Positions 29,218 through 39,431 of a stretch of DNA of 64,000 nucleotides are shown piece by piece. The notes under the pieces were generated by a model. That model made no database searches. It was not told the DNA's origin and saw only the letters and a list, made by a program, of their open reading frames with translations. Source of the DNA: Neopusillimonas maritima (GTDB taxonomy: Bacteria; Pseudomonadota; Gammaproteobacteria; Burkholderiales; Burkholderiaceae_B); contig NZ_NQOU01000001.1 in NCBI RefSeq assembly GCF_003576595.1, positions 250,337 to 314,336 on the forward strand, read 5' to 3'. Position numbers and translations under genes: made by a program. Numbering within the stretch: the first letter of the stretch is position 1; the number at the start of each line of letters is the position of its first letter.

Positions 29218-30345
29218 TTATCCGTGGCGACGTTCAAACTCTTGCATGAAACTCACCAGCGCCTGCACGCCCTCAAGCGGCATGGCATTGTAGATGGATG
29301 CGCGCATCCCGCCTACGCTTTTGTGCCCTTTCAACTGGAACAAACCCGCCTGCTCGGATTCGGCCAAGAACGTTGTGTTCAATGCTTCGTTCGCCAGAAA
29401 GAACGGCACATTCATGCGAGAACGCACGCTGGGATGAACCCGGTTTTCATAAAAGCCGGAGGCGTCGATATAGTTGTACAGCGCATTGGCTTTTTGTATA
29501 TTGACCTGTTCGATGGCGGCGACCCCGCCATGTTGCTTGAGCCACTTGAATACCAGGCCCATGACGTAAATTGCGTAAGTGGGTGGCGTATTGAACATGG
29601 AGCCCGAAGCCGCAACATTTGCGTAGTCGAAAGCCGAGGGGCAGTGCGGTAAAGCATGACCAATCAAGTCTTTGCGAATCATCACCAGCGTGACGCCGGC
29701 CGGGCCTGCGTTCTTTTGAGCACCGGCATACACCAAGCCAACATTGGAAAAATCAATGGGTCGCGACAATATGTGCGATGACGCATCCACCACCAACGGC
29801 ACGCCTTTCGCACCCAAGGCATTCAGATCGGGCCAATTAACGAACTCCACACCACCAATGGTTTCATTGCTGCACAGGTGCACATAGGCGGCATCGTCGC
29901 GCAACTGCCATTGCGCCGGTTCGGGAAACCAAGTGAAAGCCGCCTGGGAAAGACCATTGATCACCGAAGCGCATCCGCTGCTGCCCGCCACGGCAACATC
30001 GCCGTAGCGCCGGGCCTCTTTGCACGATTTTTCCGACCAGATTCCCGATAACACGTAATCGGCCTTGCCCAAACCCTGACGACCTATCAGGTTCAACGGA
30101 ATAATGGCATTTTCAGCGGTGGCACCACCCTGCATAAACAAAATTTCAAAATCATCGGGAACAGACAACAGCTCACGCAGATCGTCGTGGGCCTCATTGA
30201 TGATTTGAAGAAAATGTTTGCCGCGGTGACTCATCTCCATAACCGACAAGCCACTGCCATGCCAATCGGTCATTTCCTGCGCAGCCTGCTCCAGCACCGG
30301 CAATGGCAGCGCTGAAGGGCCGGCGGAAAAATTCCAGGGGCGCAT
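29218..30345 (-). CDS. serC: Phosphoserine aminotransferase
   Basis: PLP enzyme of serine and pyridoxal phosphate synthesis; 375 residues. [20 protein letters not shown] at the N-terminus, [18 protein letters not shown] near 70-87, and the PLP-lysine region [19 protein letters not shown] near 200-218. The C-terminal [20 protein letters not shown] is typical. Its ATG overlaps the last base of the gyrA stop. Confidence 0.96.
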   Translation of the reverse strand: MRPWNFSAGPSALPLPVLEQAAQEMTDWHGSGLSVMEMSHRGKHFLQIINEAHDDLRELLSVPDDFEILFMQGGATAENAIIPLNLIGRQGLGKADYVLSGIWSEKSCKEARRYGDVAVAGSSGCASVINGLSQAAFTWFPEPAQWQLRDDAAYVHLCSNETIGGVEFVNWPDLNALGAKGVPLVVDASSHILSRPIDFSNVGLVYAGAQKNAGPAGVTLVMIRKDLIGHALPHCPSAFDYANVAASGSMFNTPPTYAIYVMGLVFKWLKQHGGVAAIEQVNIQKANALYNYIDASGFYENRVHPSVRSRMNVPFFLANEALNTTFLAESEQAGLFQLKGHKSVGGMRASIYNAMPLEGVQALVSFMQEFERRHG

Positions 30346-33065
30346 TAGCGATCCTCCGAATCCGAGTCGTTGGAATCATCGGCGGGTGAGTCGTTTCCGC
30401 CTTGATCGCCGGCATCCGTCGCATCGCTGCTATCCGCAGCGCTTGTGCCTTCGACGTCATCATTATCAACGTCGTCCAGAAGCTCGACATCGTCGACATC
30501 ACTTTCCACAATACGACGCACGCCCGACAAATAGCTGTTTTCATCAACATTGATTAACGTGACACCCTGCGTGGCGCGACCCATTTCACGAATTTCAGAT
30601 ACACGTGTGCGAATCAACACGCCCGAATTTGTAATGAGCATGATTTCGTCACTGGCATGCACCAACACGGCGCTGACCATTTTGCCGTTACGCGCGCTGG
30701 CCTGAATAGCGATCATGCCCTTCGTGCCACGACCATGGCGGGTATATTCGGTAATAGGCGTACGTTTGCCATAGCCGTTTTCAGTAGCGGTAAGCACGCT
30801 AAGCGATTCGTCGTTCGACACCAGCATGGAAATAACGGTTTGCCCGTCTTCCAGCATCATGCCGCGTACACCACGTGCGGTACGGCCCATGGGACGGACG
30901 TCGTTCTCATCGAAACGCACGGCTTTGCCCGCATCGGAGAACAGCATAATGTCGTGCTTGCCATCGGTAAGCTCGGCACCGATAAGGTAATCGCCCTCGT
31001 CGAGCCCAACCGCAATAATGCCGGCTTTGCGCGGGTTGGAGAAATCAGACAACGGTGTTTTCTTAACCGTACCGCGCGACGTGGCCATGAAGACAAAGTG
31101 ATCTTCGCTGAACTCTTTTACAGACAGCACCACAGTAATTTTCTCGCCTTCCATAAGCGGGAACATGTTCACAATCGGTCGACCACGCGAGTTACGCGAC
31201 CCTTGTGGCACTTCCCACACCTTCAGCCAATACACGCGGCCGTGATCGGAGAAGCACAAGAGGTAATCATGCGTGTTGGCGATGAAGAGTTGATCGACAA
31301 AGTCGTTCTCTTTCATGGTGGTGGCCTGCTTGCCGCGACCGCCCCGCTTCTGCGCCCGGTATTCAGACAACGGCTGGCTCTTGATATAACCCGACTGCGA
31401 TAACGTCACCACCATATCCATGGGGGTGATCAGGTCTTCAGTATCCAGTTCGGTTGCGTTGTGCTCAATTTCCGAAAGACGGATGTCTTTTGTGCCGGTG
31501 GAGAACTCATTCTTAATGGCAGCGAGTTCGTCGGCAATAATGCTGGTAATACGCTCAGGACGCGCCAGGATATCGAGCAAATCAGTGATCGTATCCATGA
31601 TGTCTTTGTACTCATTAACGATCTTGTCTTGCTCGAGGCCGGTAAGGCGCTGCAGGCGCATATTCAGAATTTCCTGCGCCTGTGTATCGCTTAAACGATA
31701 CATGCCGTCGTCTTGCAAGCCGAAGCCTTCGGGCAACGATTCAGGCCGGTACGCTACCCGACCGCCTGGTGTCTCACCCGCATCGGCGCGCTGAAGCATT
31801 TCGCGCACCAGCGAGGAATCCCACGAACGTGACATGAGCTCCTGGCGCGCCACCGGCGGTGTCGGCGCCGCCTTGATAATGGCGATGAAGTCGTCGATAT
31901 TAGCTAGCGCCACCGCCAAACCTTCCAGCACATGGCCGCGCTCGCGCGCCTTGCGCAGTTGGTAAACCGTGCGACGCGTCACCACTTCCCGACGATGCGA
32001 CAGGAAGTACTCAACAATTTGCTTCAGGTTCAACAAGCGCGGCTGGCCGTCGACCAGCGCCACAAAGTTCATACCGAAGGTGTCCTGCAACTGCGTGTGC
32101 TTGTACAGATTATTCAGCACCACTTCCGGCACTTCGCCGCGCTTGAGCTCGATAACAAGACGCATCCCGTCTTTGTCGGACTCGTCACGAATATCGGAGA
32201 TACCTTCGATTTTCTTTTCGTTGACCAGTTCCGCGATGCGTTCCTGCAACGTTTTCTTGTTCACCTGATACGGAATGGCATCAACAATAATGGCTTGCCG
32301 GTTTCCCTTCTCAAGGTCTTCAAAGTGCGTTTTCGCGCGCATAATGACGCGACCGCGCCCCGTGCGATAACCTTCTCGTACACCGGAAACACCATAAATA
32401 ATGCCGCCGGTAGGAAAGTCGGGTGCAGGGATAAGCTCGATAAGCTCATCAACCGTGCACTCGGGATTACGCAAACAATACAGGCAGCCGTCGACCACTT
32501 CCGACAAATTGTGTGGCGGAATATTGGTGGCCATACCCACTGCGATACCGGCACTGCCGTTCACCAGCAGATTGGGCAAACGCGAAGGCAACAGCAAAGG
32601 CTCCTGCTCACTGCCATCGTAGTTGGGGCCGAAGTCCACCGTTTCCTGATCTATATCAGCCAATAATTCATGCGCGATCTTCGCCAAACGGATTTCCGTG
32701 TAACGCATGGCAGCAGCGCTGTCACCATCGACCGAGCCAAAATTGCCCTGCCCGTCGACCAGCGGATAACGCAGCGAGAAGTTCTGTGCCATGCGAACAA
32801 TGGTGTCGTACACGGCGGAATCACCATGGGGGTGATATTTACCGATGACGTCACCCACAATACGCGCAGACTTCTTGTACGCCCGGTTCCAGTCGTTGTT
32901 AAGCTCATGCATGGCGAACAGCACACGACGATGAACCGGCTTCAAGCCGTCGCGAACATCGGGCAGCGCACGCCCCACAATTACGCTCATCGCGTAATCA
33001 AGATAGCTGCGGCGCATCTCCTCTTCCAGCGAAATAGGAAGCGTCTCCTTGGCGAAGGAATCCAT
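30345..33065 (-). CDS. gyrA: DNA gyrase subunit A
   Basis: 906 residues, slightly longer than the E. coli subunit because of an extended acidic, Asp/Ser-rich tail (about 860-906). The catalytic Tyr lies in [12 protein letters not shown]. The quinolone-resistance region reads [20 protein letters not shown], so the usual Ser and Asp positions (83 and 87 in E. coli numbering) are wild type. Six C-terminal beta-pinwheel blades are evident from repeated segments such as [14 protein letters not shown] and [12 protein letters not shown]. It heads the minus-strand run gyrA-serC-pheA-tyrA-aroA-cmk. Confidence 0.98.
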   Translation of the reverse strand: MDSFAKETLPISLEEEMRRSYLDYAMSVIVGRALPDVRDGLKPVHRRVLFAMHELNNDWNRAYKKSARIVGDVIGKYHPHGDSAVYDTIVRMAQNFSLRYPLVDGQGNFGSVDGDSAAAMRYTEIRLAKIAHELLADIDQETVDFGPNYDGSEQEPLLLPSRLPNLLVNGSAGIAVGMATNIPPHNLSEVVDGCLYCLRNPECTVDELIELIPAPDFPTGGIIYGVSGVREGYRTGRGRVIMRAKTHFEDLEKGNRQAIIVDAIPYQVNKKTLQERIAELVNEKKIEGISDIRDESDKDGMRLVIELKRGEVPEVVLNNLYKHTQLQDTFGMNFVALVDGQPRLLNLKQIVEYFLSHRREVVTRRTVYQLRKARERGHVLEGLAVALANIDDFIAIIKAAPTPPVARQELMSRSWDSSLVREMLQRADAGETPGGRVAYRPESLPEGFGLQDDGMYRLSDTQAQEILNMRLQRLTGLEQDKIVNEYKDIMDTITDLLDILARPERITSIIADELAAIKNEFSTGTKDIRLSEIEHNATELDTEDLITPMDMVVTLSQSGYIKSQPLSEYRAQKRGGRGKQATTMKENDFVDQLFIANTHDYLLCFSDHGRVYWLKVWEVPQGSRNSRGRPIVNMFPLMEGEKITVVLSVKEFSEDHFVFMATSRGTVKKTPLSDFSNPRKAGIIAVGLDEGDYLIGAELTDGKHDIMLFSDAGKAVRFDENDVRPMGRTARGVRGMMLEDGQTVISMLVSNDESLSVLTATENGYGKRTPITEYTRHGRGTKGMIAIQASARNGKMVSAVLVHASDEIMLITNSGVLIRTRVSEIREMGRATQGVTLINVDENSYLSGVRRIVESDVDDVELLDDVDNDDVEGTSAADSSDATDAGDQGGNDSPADDSNDSDSEDR

Positions 33066-33393
33066 ATAGTTTCAGTTCTTGAAGAAAATTAGGTTGGCTG
33101 ACCCACTTTGGGCGAATGGCAAATTCTAGCACCTTCCAATCTTACCTTTGCCGTTGCCTAAAACCAACAATATCGGGGAACTTAAGGTAGAATTACGCAC
33201 AACTGGACACGTCATGCCCATATAGGGGTAACGAACAACACGAAAATGCCGTAAGATTCGGCCTAACAAAGCATGAAAATCCAGTGCAATTCTTTGAACC
33301 AAACCATTGCATTGCTATACTGGTTACGTTTTTTATATGCGGCGGAGGTTCGCTGCGGTCACTTACCAGCATTAAGCTCAAACGAGGAGAAAC
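33066..33393. other. Divergent gyrA-ompA intergenic region
   Basis: 328 bp without a gene. It must hold the gyrA promoter on the minus strand and the ompA promoter on the plus strand. For ompA a TATACT at 33315-33320 with TTGAAC at 33294-33299 is a candidate, though the spacer is a short 15 bp. GAGGAGA at 33384-33390 is the ompA ribosome-binding site. I could assign no further elements. Confidence 0.6.
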
Positions 33394-33975
33394 ATGAATA
33401 AACCCTCCAAATTCGCACTAGCCCTTGCTATTGCCGCCTTTTCGGCTTCCGGTGCAGTTTCTGCGCAAACCATCGACAACTGGCAGAATTCTTCTGGTGG
33501 CCCCGTTATGAACGGCACCAACGAATTGTGCTGGCGCGATAGCTTCTGGACACCCGCTACAGGCCTGCCCGGCTGTGACGGTGTACCCGTTGCTCAGCAA
33601 GAACCTGTTCAAGCACCTCAAGCAACGAAAGTTGTTCTGAACGCCGACACCTTCTTCGACTTCGACAAATCCACGTTGAAGCCTGCTGGTCGTCAAGTTC
33701 TGGATCAAGTTGCTGCTCAGGCACAAGGCTTGAATCTTGAAACCGTTATCGCTGTTGGTCACACCGACTCCATCGGTACCGAACAGTACAACATGGGCTT
33801 GTCCCAGCGTCGTGCCAACACGGTTAAAGAGTACCTGGTTAGCAAAGGTATTCCTGCCAACCGTATCTACGCTGAAGGCAAAGGTGAGTCCGATCCTATC
33901 GCCAGCAACGCTACTCGCGAAGGTCGTGCACAAAACCGCCGTGTAGAGATCGAAATTGTAGGTACCCGCAAGTAA
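33394..33975 (+). CDS. ompA: OmpA family outer membrane protein
   Basis: 193 residues with a Sec signal peptide (MNKPSKFALALAIAAFSASG, cleavage likely after VSA). A short Trp/Cys-containing region (about 25-70) resembles the N-terminus of Bordetella-type OmpA (NGTNELCWRDSFWTP). The C-terminal OmpA peptidoglycan-binding domain follows (TFFDFDKSTLKPAGRQVLDQ, VGHTDSIGTEQYNMGLSQRR, RIYAEGKGESDPIASNATRE). No eight-stranded barrel domain is present. Codon use is biased toward highly expressed genes. It ends in a strong terminator at 34001. Confidence 0.95.
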   Translation: MNKPSKFALALAIAAFSASGAVSAQTIDNWQNSSGGPVMNGTNELCWRDSFWTPATGLPGCDGVPVAQQEPVQAPQATKVVLNADTFFDFDKSTLKPAGRQVLDQVAAQAQGLNLETVIAVGHTDSIGTEQYNMGLSQRRANTVKEYLVSKGIPANRIYAEGKGESDPIASNATREGRAQNRRVEIEIVGTRK

Positions 33976-34000
33976 TTTGCGCGTATAACGCTACAATTAA

Positions 34001-34027
34001 GGGGTGCCCTCGGGCACCCCTTTTCGT
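34001..34027 (+). terminator. Rho-independent terminator of ompA
   Basis: GGGGTGCC-CTCG-GGCACCCC hairpin (34001-34020) followed by TTTTCGTTTTTT. It lies 26 nt past the ompA stop and only about 15-20 nt before ubiG, so ubiG depends on readthrough or its own promoter. Confidence 0.93.
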
Positions 34028-34042
34028 TTTTTGGGCCGTAAC

Positions 34043-34792
34043 ATGACACAAACCTCTGCTTCCAATAATGCGTCCTCATCCAGCGCCACAACAAATAATG
34101 TCGACCCGGCCGAGCTGGAAAAATTCAGCGCGCTGGCATCGCGCTGGTGGGATCCCGAAAGTGAATTCAAGCCGCTTCATGCCATTAACCCGCTGCGCCT
34201 GAACTGGATACGCGAAACGGTAGGTTCACTCGACGGCAAAAACATTGTCGACGTAGGCTGCGGTGGCGGTATTCTGGCGGAAAGTATGGCCACCAGCGGG
34301 GGAAACGTTACGGGCATCGACCTGGCAAAGAAATCGTTAACGGTTGCCAAGTTGCATAGTTTGGAATCGGGCGTAAAAGTGAATTACGAAGAGATCAGCG
34401 CCGAAGACTTCGCTCACCAACATGCCGGCCAGTTCGATGTCGTCACATGTATGGAAATGCTGGAACACGTACCCGATCCGGCTGCTATTGTGCAGGCGTG
34501 CGGGCAAATGTTGAAGCCGGGTGGTTGGGCGTTTTTTTCCACCTTGAACCGCAATCCCAAATCATTTCTGTTCGCCATTGTGGGTGCCGAATACGTTTTG
34601 CGTTTGTTGCCACGAGGCACGCACAGCTACGAAAATTTCGTTAAGCCCAGCGAGTTGGCCCAGGCAGCACGCCTGGGCGGCCTGAAAGTGGAAAAAATGG
34701 CGGGCATGGAATACAACCCAATAACCGATATTTACAAGTTATCGCGCGACACCTCGGTGAACTACCTCATGGCAACACGTAAAGTCCTGTAA
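34043..34792 (+). CDS. ubiG: Bifunctional 3-demethylubiquinone/2-polyprenyl-6-hydroxyphenol O-methyltransferase
   Basis: SAM-dependent O-methyltransferase used twice in ubiquinone synthesis. 249 residues from the Met at 34043. A Ser/Asn-rich N-terminal stretch is followed by the family segment EKFSALASRWWDPESEFKPL, SAM motif I (IVDVGCGGGILAESMA near 70) and DVVTCMEMLEHVPDPAAIVQ. An upstream in-frame extension overlaps the ompA terminator and was rejected. The stop overlaps the gph start (TAATG). Confidence 0.95.
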   Translation: MTQTSASNNASSSSATTNNVDPAELEKFSALASRWWDPESEFKPLHAINPLRLNWIRETVGSLDGKNIVDVGCGGGILAESMATSGGNVTGIDLAKKSLTVAKLHSLESGVKVNYEEISAEDFAHQHAGQFDVVTCMEMLEHVPDPAAIVQACGQMLKPGGWAFFSTLNRNPKSFLFAIVGAEYVLRLLPRGTHSYENFVKPSELAQAARLGGLKVEKMAGMEYNPITDIYKLSRDTSVNYLMATRKVL

Positions 34793-35460
34793 TGCAAAAA
34801 CTGATTCTGTTCGATTTCGACGGCACACTGGCCGACACAGCACCCGACCTGGCCGCCGCGGCCAACACCATGCGTGTGCAAAAAGGGCTTGAACCCCTAC
34901 CCTACGAACTCTTGCGCCCGATGGCGTCGCAAGGCGCGCGCGGTTTATTGAAGGCCGGCTTAGATTTGGCGCCGGACCACCCCGAGTATGAAGAACATCG
35001 TATACGTTTTCTAAGCGAATACGAAAAACAAATGACCTCGCTCACACGACTTTTCCCTGGTGTGGGTGAGCTTCTGGCAACGTTGAAAGCCGAAGGATTT
35101 CAATGGGGCATCGTCACCAACAAGGTTGAATACCTGGCGGTTCCCATTGTGCGGCATCTGCAACTTGAAGCCGAGTGTGCGGTAACGGTGGGCGGCGATA
35201 CCGCCGGGCATGCAAAGCCCCACCCTGCTCCGTTATTGTATGCGGCGGAAAAAACCGGATTCCAGCCGGAAGACTGCATTTACGTTGGCGACGATGAGCG
35301 CGATATTGTGGCGGGCAAAGCTGCAGGCATGCCCACTATTGCGGCGGCTTATGGCTATTGCCAGGTGGAAGATATTCCGCGCTGGAACGCCGATGCGGTA
35401 GTGGATTCAGCACATGAAATTTGGCCAGCTGTACAAGCATTGTTGCAACGGGTGGCTTAA
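34792..35460 (+). CDS. gph: Phosphoglycolate phosphatase
   Basis: HAD-superfamily phosphatase of 222 residues. Nucleophile motif LFDFDGTLADTAPDLAAAAN (about 5-24), motif II WGIVTNKVE near 104, the conserved Lys in GHAKPHPAPLLYAAE and motif III YVGDDERDIVAGKAAGM. It removes 2-phosphoglycolate; ubiG-gph is a common proteobacterial pair. Its start overlaps the ubiG stop by 1 nt. Confidence 0.92.
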   Translation: MQKLILFDFDGTLADTAPDLAAAANTMRVQKGLEPLPYELLRPMASQGARGLLKAGLDLAPDHPEYEEHRIRFLSEYEKQMTSLTRLFPGVGELLATLKAEGFQWGIVTNKVEYLAVPIVRHLQLEAECAVTVGGDTAGHAKPHPAPLLYAAEKTGFQPEDCIYVGDDERDIVAGKAAGMPTIAAAYGYCQVEDIPRWNADAVVDSAHEIWPAVQALLQRVA

Positions 35461-35537
35461 TTGGGGCGGCAGCGGGAACTTTTTGTAGGGCTGCACCTCT
35501 AACTTACTGTTATACGTTACAATCGTTATTCCACTAA

Positions 35538-35902
35538 GGGGTCGATCTGGCTTCGACGTGGGTCGCGAAACAGCGTAGGGCATGCCGAGCACCAGTTCGC
35601 TCGTAAATCCACTGGAAAAAATATAAACGCCAACGACGAGCGTTTCGCTCTGGCCGCTTAAGCGGTGAGCCGCTGCACTAGTTTGTCTTTGGGCTAGGTA
35701 GGGAAACCTACAGCAGCGTCATATACAAGGAATCGGCATTAGCTGGGTTACGAAGTTAATGCTTAAATCTTAGTGACTCGCCAAGGAAGGGCCCGTCAGC
35801 CGGCATGATCCGAGGTTAAAATTTTAAAATGGGTTGACTAAGCATGTAGAACTGCCTGCAGAGGTCCCGCGGACGGGGGTTCAATTCCCCCCGACTCCAC
35901 CA
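35538..35902 (+). ncRNA. ssrA: tmRNA (transfer-messenger RNA)
   Basis: 365 nt. The 5' part of the tRNA-like domain starts GGGGTCGATCTGGCTTCGAC; the 3' part has the T-arm GGTTCAATTCCCCCCGACTC and ends with encoded CCA at 35900-35902. The tag reading frame at 35629-35661 encodes ANDERFALAA followed by TAA, the tag of Bordetella and related Alcaligenaceae. It rescues stalled ribosomes and tags the products for proteolysis. The 3' end of ssrA is a frequent target of integrating elements, and decayed mobile DNA begins 74 nt downstream. Confidence 0.97.
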
Positions 35903-35917
35903 TTACAACTAGCAATT

Positions 35918-35960
35918 AAGCCCGTAACACCGCATAAACAAACGGTTTACGGGCTTTTTC
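35918..35960 (+). terminator. Terminator of ssrA
   Basis: AAGCCCGTAA (35918-35927) pairs with TTACGGGCTT (35947-35956), followed by TTTC. It lies 16 nt past the tmRNA 3' end. Confidence 0.85.
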
Positions 35961-35975
35961 TTGTCTAATCAATAC

Positions 35976-36000
35976 GGCTCTACCCCATTAACGGGGGATC
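35976..36000. repeat. Terminal inverted repeat of first ISL3-type remnant
   Basis: GGCTCTACCCCATTAACGGG and the next five bases match, with few changes, the segment at 36184-36208. Each copy lies about 34 nt beyond the stop codon of an ISL3-type transposase fragment, so both are right-hand ends of related elements. Each contains an internal CCCC/GGGG palindrome. Confidence 0.7.
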
Positions 36001-36009
36001 CAGTATTCA

Positions 36010-36183
36010 CTAGACACGGTTAATCACACCGTTCCAACCGCATTGGGCCAAGACCCGCATGCGGTAATTCTCAAAGTTTCTAAACCCATATGCACGGCGT
36101 GAGAGCATTTCCATTTTAGTGTGGAAGCCCTCAGTGATGCCATTGGATTTGGTGAAGCGCCACATTCTCACGATCGGCTCCAG
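36010..36183 (-). pseudogene. ISL3-family transposase, C-terminal fragment (copy 1)
   Basis: The last 57-58 residues of a transposase, from LEPIVRMWRFTKSNGITEGF (containing the third catalytic residue, Glu) to CGWNGVINRV. It is cut off exactly where the end of a second, related element begins (36184). The protein differs from the corresponding part of copy 2 at only two residues, while many bases differ, mostly at third codon positions, so the two came from distinct but related elements. Not functional. Confidence 0.85.
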
Positions 36184-36208
36184 GGCTCTACCCCATAAAC
36201 GGGGGATG
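36184..36208. repeat. Terminal inverted repeat of second ISL3-type remnant
   Basis: Second copy of the end described at 35976 (GGCTCTACCCCATAAACGGG). It directly adjoins the truncated copy 1 transposase, which suggests that the second element inserted into the first. Confidence 0.7.
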
Positions 36209-36217
36209 CCGCATTCA

Positions 36218-37477
36218 CTAAACACGGTTAATCACGCCGTTCCAACCGCACTGAGCCAAGACGCGCAGGCGGTAATTTTCAAAATTCCTGAATCCATACG
36301 CTCTGCGCGAAAGCATCTCCATCTTCGTATGGAATCCTTCGGTGATGCCATTCGATTTGGAAAAGCGCCACATACGCACAATGGGTTCTAGCCACGATAT
36401 TAGCGTGTTTGCCAGCGCTTTTGCAGGGCTTTGTTCAAACTGGCGAATAAGCGCCAGGAACTTAGGCAGCATCTTGCTGGCCCGTTCTCGGTGCGTCATG
36501 CGCAGGGTCAAAAAGCCATTCAGTTGCTGCTTGGCAAAGTACAAAGCTTTAAGCACAGGCGATTGCGCCAGATACTGATGCAACCGTTCCTTTTGAACAG
36601 CAGACAGTCGCCAGTGATGACGGCGCATCAAGCTGAGCAGTCCCCGGTTCTTACGTCCCTCGGGGTCGTACTGCTGCCACAGCTTCAAAAAGTGCTGATT
36701 GACCAGGCGAATCACATGAAAGCGGTCAGCCACAATCATCGCGTTAGGAAAGTACTGCTGGGCAATCCGACGGTACGTCTCTGACAGGTCCATCACGATG
36801 ACCCGCACATTCTCCTTACCCGGCAAACGCCTCAAATAACTGCGCAGACTCGCCTCTGAACGCCCCAACACCACATCAAAAACCTTGTGATTCTTCAAAT
36901 CAACCAAGGTGGTCGCGTAACCCTTCTTACGGGTAAAGAAATGTTGCTCGACCGGTTCGGGGCGCAGCTCCAGCACCAGACGCTCAATGCCGTTGGCGCG
37001 CAGCCGCACTTCGAGGTCATTGGGCGACACGATGACTTTCTCCACCAGCAACATCACGATCCGGGTCTGCTCGGCCGGGAACAGTTGATCCCAAATCGCG
37101 TCGAGCCGGGTCATGGCCACGGTGATCTTCGCCTCGTCCAAAGTAGGATCGAGCTTGATCGCCTGCGGCAACATCTCACCCAGGAGATTCGGGGCACGCA
37201 GGATCGCGCGCAGTTGGTCGAGCACGGCCGACTCGAGTTCGGCGGCCGGCAGTCGCGGCAGGCCCGAGGCTCCCGCGTGCTCCTTGGCATCCCGCTGTGG
37301 CACGTAGTAACGGTAGCGCCGGCCATTCTTTTTGGTGGTGTGCCATGGTGAAAGTGCGCGACCGTCGTTGCCGAACACGATGCCCTTGAGCAGATAGGGA
37401 AACCGAGGCAACCTATCAATTAAAGATCGTGATGGCGCACAACACTCGGTAGACGCCATCGATTCACAGCTTCGCAA
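36218..37477 (-). pseudogene. Fusion ORF: serine recombinase C-terminal part joined to ISL3 transposase DDE domain
   Basis: A single open frame of 419 codons made of two unrelated parts. Residues about 25-175 (FPYLLKGIVFGNDGRALSPW, KKNGRRYRYYVPQRDAKEHA, IVMLLVEKVIVSPNDLEVRL) match the zinc-ribbon and coiled-coil C-terminal region of large serine recombinases; the catalytic N-terminal domain is missing. Residues about 177-419 (FFTRKKGYATTLVDLKNHKV, VIVMDLSETYRRIAQQYFPN, SNGITEGFHTKMEML) are the ISL3 transposase catalytic domain. At the joint (about 36950-36960) the usual DEHFF reads VEQHFF, so the first catalytic Asp is lost, as is the N-terminal DNA-binding part. Neither activity should survive. 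More G+C-rich than the core genome. Confidence 0.85.
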
Positions 37478-37539
37478 GATCGAAGGGCAGAGCCTTGGGT
37501 ATAAAGTGGCTCGTTTCTTCGGTCTTCTGGGGCGGTGAT

Positions 37540-38604
37540 TTACGCGACCTGCAGTGTCGGATAGTCTGTATAGCCCTTGGCGCCACCTGCGTAGAACGTG
37601 TTGGAGTCAGGCGCGTTCAGCGGTGCCTTGGCCCTGATGCGTGCGGGCAGGTCCGGGTTAGCCAGGAAGGCGGTGCCAAAGGCCACAGCGTCAAGCTTAC
37701 CTTCGGCAATAGCTGCCTCTGCCTCATCAGCGCTGTAACCCATATTGCCCACCAACACACCCTTGTACTTTTCACGCGCTACGGGCATGACATCGGCCTT
37801 CTGCACGCCGAAGAAATCGGCGCGCATCACGTGCAGGTAGGCTAGCTTGAAGGCATTGAGCCTATCGGCCAGGAAGCCGATGAGGGCCAGCGGGTCGCTG
37901 TCTTTCATGCTGTTGAAGCTGTTGAGGGGCGACAGGCGCAGACCCACACGTTCGGAACCGATCGCCTGGGTCACGGCAGTGAGTACCTCGAACAGCAAAC
38001 GTGCACGGTTTTCCAGCGATCCGCCGTAAGCATCGGTGCGCTGGTTGGGCGTGTCGCGCAGAAACTGGTCAATCAGGTAGCCGTTGGCGCCGTGTACTTC
38101 CACACCATCAAAGCCGGCGGCAATGGCGTTGCGTGCGCCTTGAGCAAACGCAGCCACGATGCCGGGAATCTCTTCGACGGTCAGGGGGCGGGGCACCGCG
38201 TGCGGCACCTTGCCTTGGGGCGTGTGGATCTCACCCTCAATAGCGGTAGCGCTGCTGGAGACAATGGGGGCACCATCGGCAGCGCCAGGGTAGGCTGCGC
38301 GGCCAGCGTGCCAGATCTGCATGAAGATGCGTCCGCCCTTGGCGTGCACCGCGTCGGTCACCTGCCTCCAGGCTGCAATCTGCGCGTCGTTGTAGATGCC
38401 AGGCTCATTGACGAAGGCCGATGTACCGGGCGCCACCATGGTGCATTCGGAAATCAGCAGGCCGCCGGTGGCTCGCTGGCTGTAGTACTCGGCCATCAGC
38501 GCGTTGGGCATGTGGCCAGCGTCGGCACGGGCGCGTGTCAGTGGTGCCAGAAGGATGCGGTTGGGCAGGGTGAGAGAACCTACTTGAAGTGGATTGAATA
38601 GCAT
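37540..38604 (-). CDS. Old yellow enzyme family alkene reductase (NemA-like)
   Basis: FMN- and NAD(P)H-dependent reductase of 354 residues that reduces activated C=C bonds, nitro compounds or maleimides; the physiological substrate is unknown. TIM-barrel signatures: NRILLAPLTRARA near 15-27, IFMQIWHAGRAA near 93-104, and FDGVEVHGANGYLIDQFLRD plus TPNQRTDAYGGS near 170-201, with the substrate-binding His and Asn. It lies inside the island between transposase debris and a gap, on the same strand as the small monooxygenase and opposite the GlxA-type regulator. Confidence 0.93.
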   Translation of the reverse strand: MLFNPLQVGSLTLPNRILLAPLTRARADAGHMPNALMAEYYSQRATGGLLISECTMVAPGTSAFVNEPGIYNDAQIAAWRQVTDAVHAKGGRIFMQIWHAGRAAYPGAADGAPIVSSSATAIEGEIHTPQGKVPHAVPRPLTVEEIPGIVAAFAQGARNAIAAGFDGVEVHGANGYLIDQFLRDTPNQRTDAYGGSLENRARLLFEVLTAVTQAIGSERVGLRLSPLNSFNSMKDSDPLALIGFLADRLNAFKLAYLHVMRADFFGVQKADVMPVAREKYKGVLVGNMGYSADEAEAAIAEGKLDAVAFGTAFLANPDLPARIRAKAPLNAPDSNTFYAGGAKGYTDYPTLQVA

Positions 38605-39045
38605 GTGGATGAAAACCCAGATTAGTGAACAGAAAACAGTGGTAAAGCTAACATTATTCCCACGAACGAACCCGCAGGAACCCTAACCAGCCCGCATGGC
38701 CTGATGCTAGGGCGTTGATTTTCAACAAATCGCTCGATCGATCCGCGCTTGCGGACTGCGGACTTCCAATGGGCCGGAAATCTGGCTCGCCCAGACGGCT
38801 CTCGGTACCGACACGTTGCAAACAGTCGGTACTTCTCGATAACTACCCGACGAATCGGAACATCTCAGCTCGCCCTGATGTTGCCCGTGCTTGCTGACGC
38901 AGCTTGGAAGTTCTGGCTGCAATATTACCCCCCAATCGCTGTGGAAGGTAGCTCCCTGGGCAAGTGCAATTGGAGGGGGATCGCTGCGTAGGGCCGTGTG
39001 CCCCCCCCTCCTGCTGCGTGACCTGATTGGGTCAAGGCCGGGTTG
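38605..39045. other. 441-bp stretch without a recognisable gene
   Basis: Between the old yellow enzyme start and the small monooxygenase stop. Short frames exist on both strands but none has family features, a ribosome-binding site or codon use that convinces. The first 100 bp should hold the promoter of the old yellow enzyme gene. The rest looks like decayed island DNA. Confidence 0.5.
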
Positions 39046-39348
39046 TCATGCAGGCAGTTTGGCTGCAAGCAGTTCGACCTTCTCGATATTGGGCGGAGAA
39101 CTGAGCAAGGTCGCGGCGTTGGCCATCAAGGCCGCGGCGATCTGGCCGTTCAGATGTGCTTGGCGACCTGCCTCATCGGCAAAGGCATCGAACACACCGA
39201 ACGTCGAAGGGCCAAACTTCAATGCGAACCAGGCAGTGGTGCCGGACTCGGCGTTGGCGAGCGGCAGTGCGCTGGCCAGGAAGTCGGCAAGCGCAGCCTC
39301 CTGGCCGGGTTTGGCTTCGAGGCGAACAAACAGGGCGAGCTTGGTCAT
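39046..39348 (-). CDS. Small antibiotic biosynthesis monooxygenase-type protein (YgiN-like)
   Basis: 100 residues of the ferredoxin-like ABM fold: LALFVRLEAKPGQEAALADF at the N-terminus, a central PSTFGVFDAFADEAGRQAHL and GQIAAALMANAATLL. Small cofactor-free quinol or polyketide monooxygenases and YgiN-type quinone proteins share this pattern. It is divergent from the GlxA-type regulator with 114 bp between starts, which contain an operator-like palindrome, and lies on the same strand as the old yellow enzyme. Together these suggest a regulated redox or electrophile response. Confidence 0.85.
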   Translation of the reverse strand: MTKLALFVRLEAKPGQEAALADFLASALPLANAESGTTAWFALKFGPSTFGVFDAFADEAGRQAHLNGQIAAALMANAATLLSSPPNIEKVELLAAKLPA

Positions 39349-39431
39349 ACTGTAATCCTTTGGGTAAATGGGTTAGGTGAAGGGATCGACGAGCCTGCAG
39401 TTTAAATCTTCATGACAGCCATCTCTATAGG

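Noticed and set aside
31932-32666. 244-codon open frame opposite gyrA (also 248 codons at 30657-31403)
   Set aside because: These are antisense shadows of gyrA; the translations have low complexity and no family features.
38749-38991. 80-codon plus-strand frame in the island gap
   Set aside because: No ribosome-binding site, no recognisable motif and no supporting neighbour.
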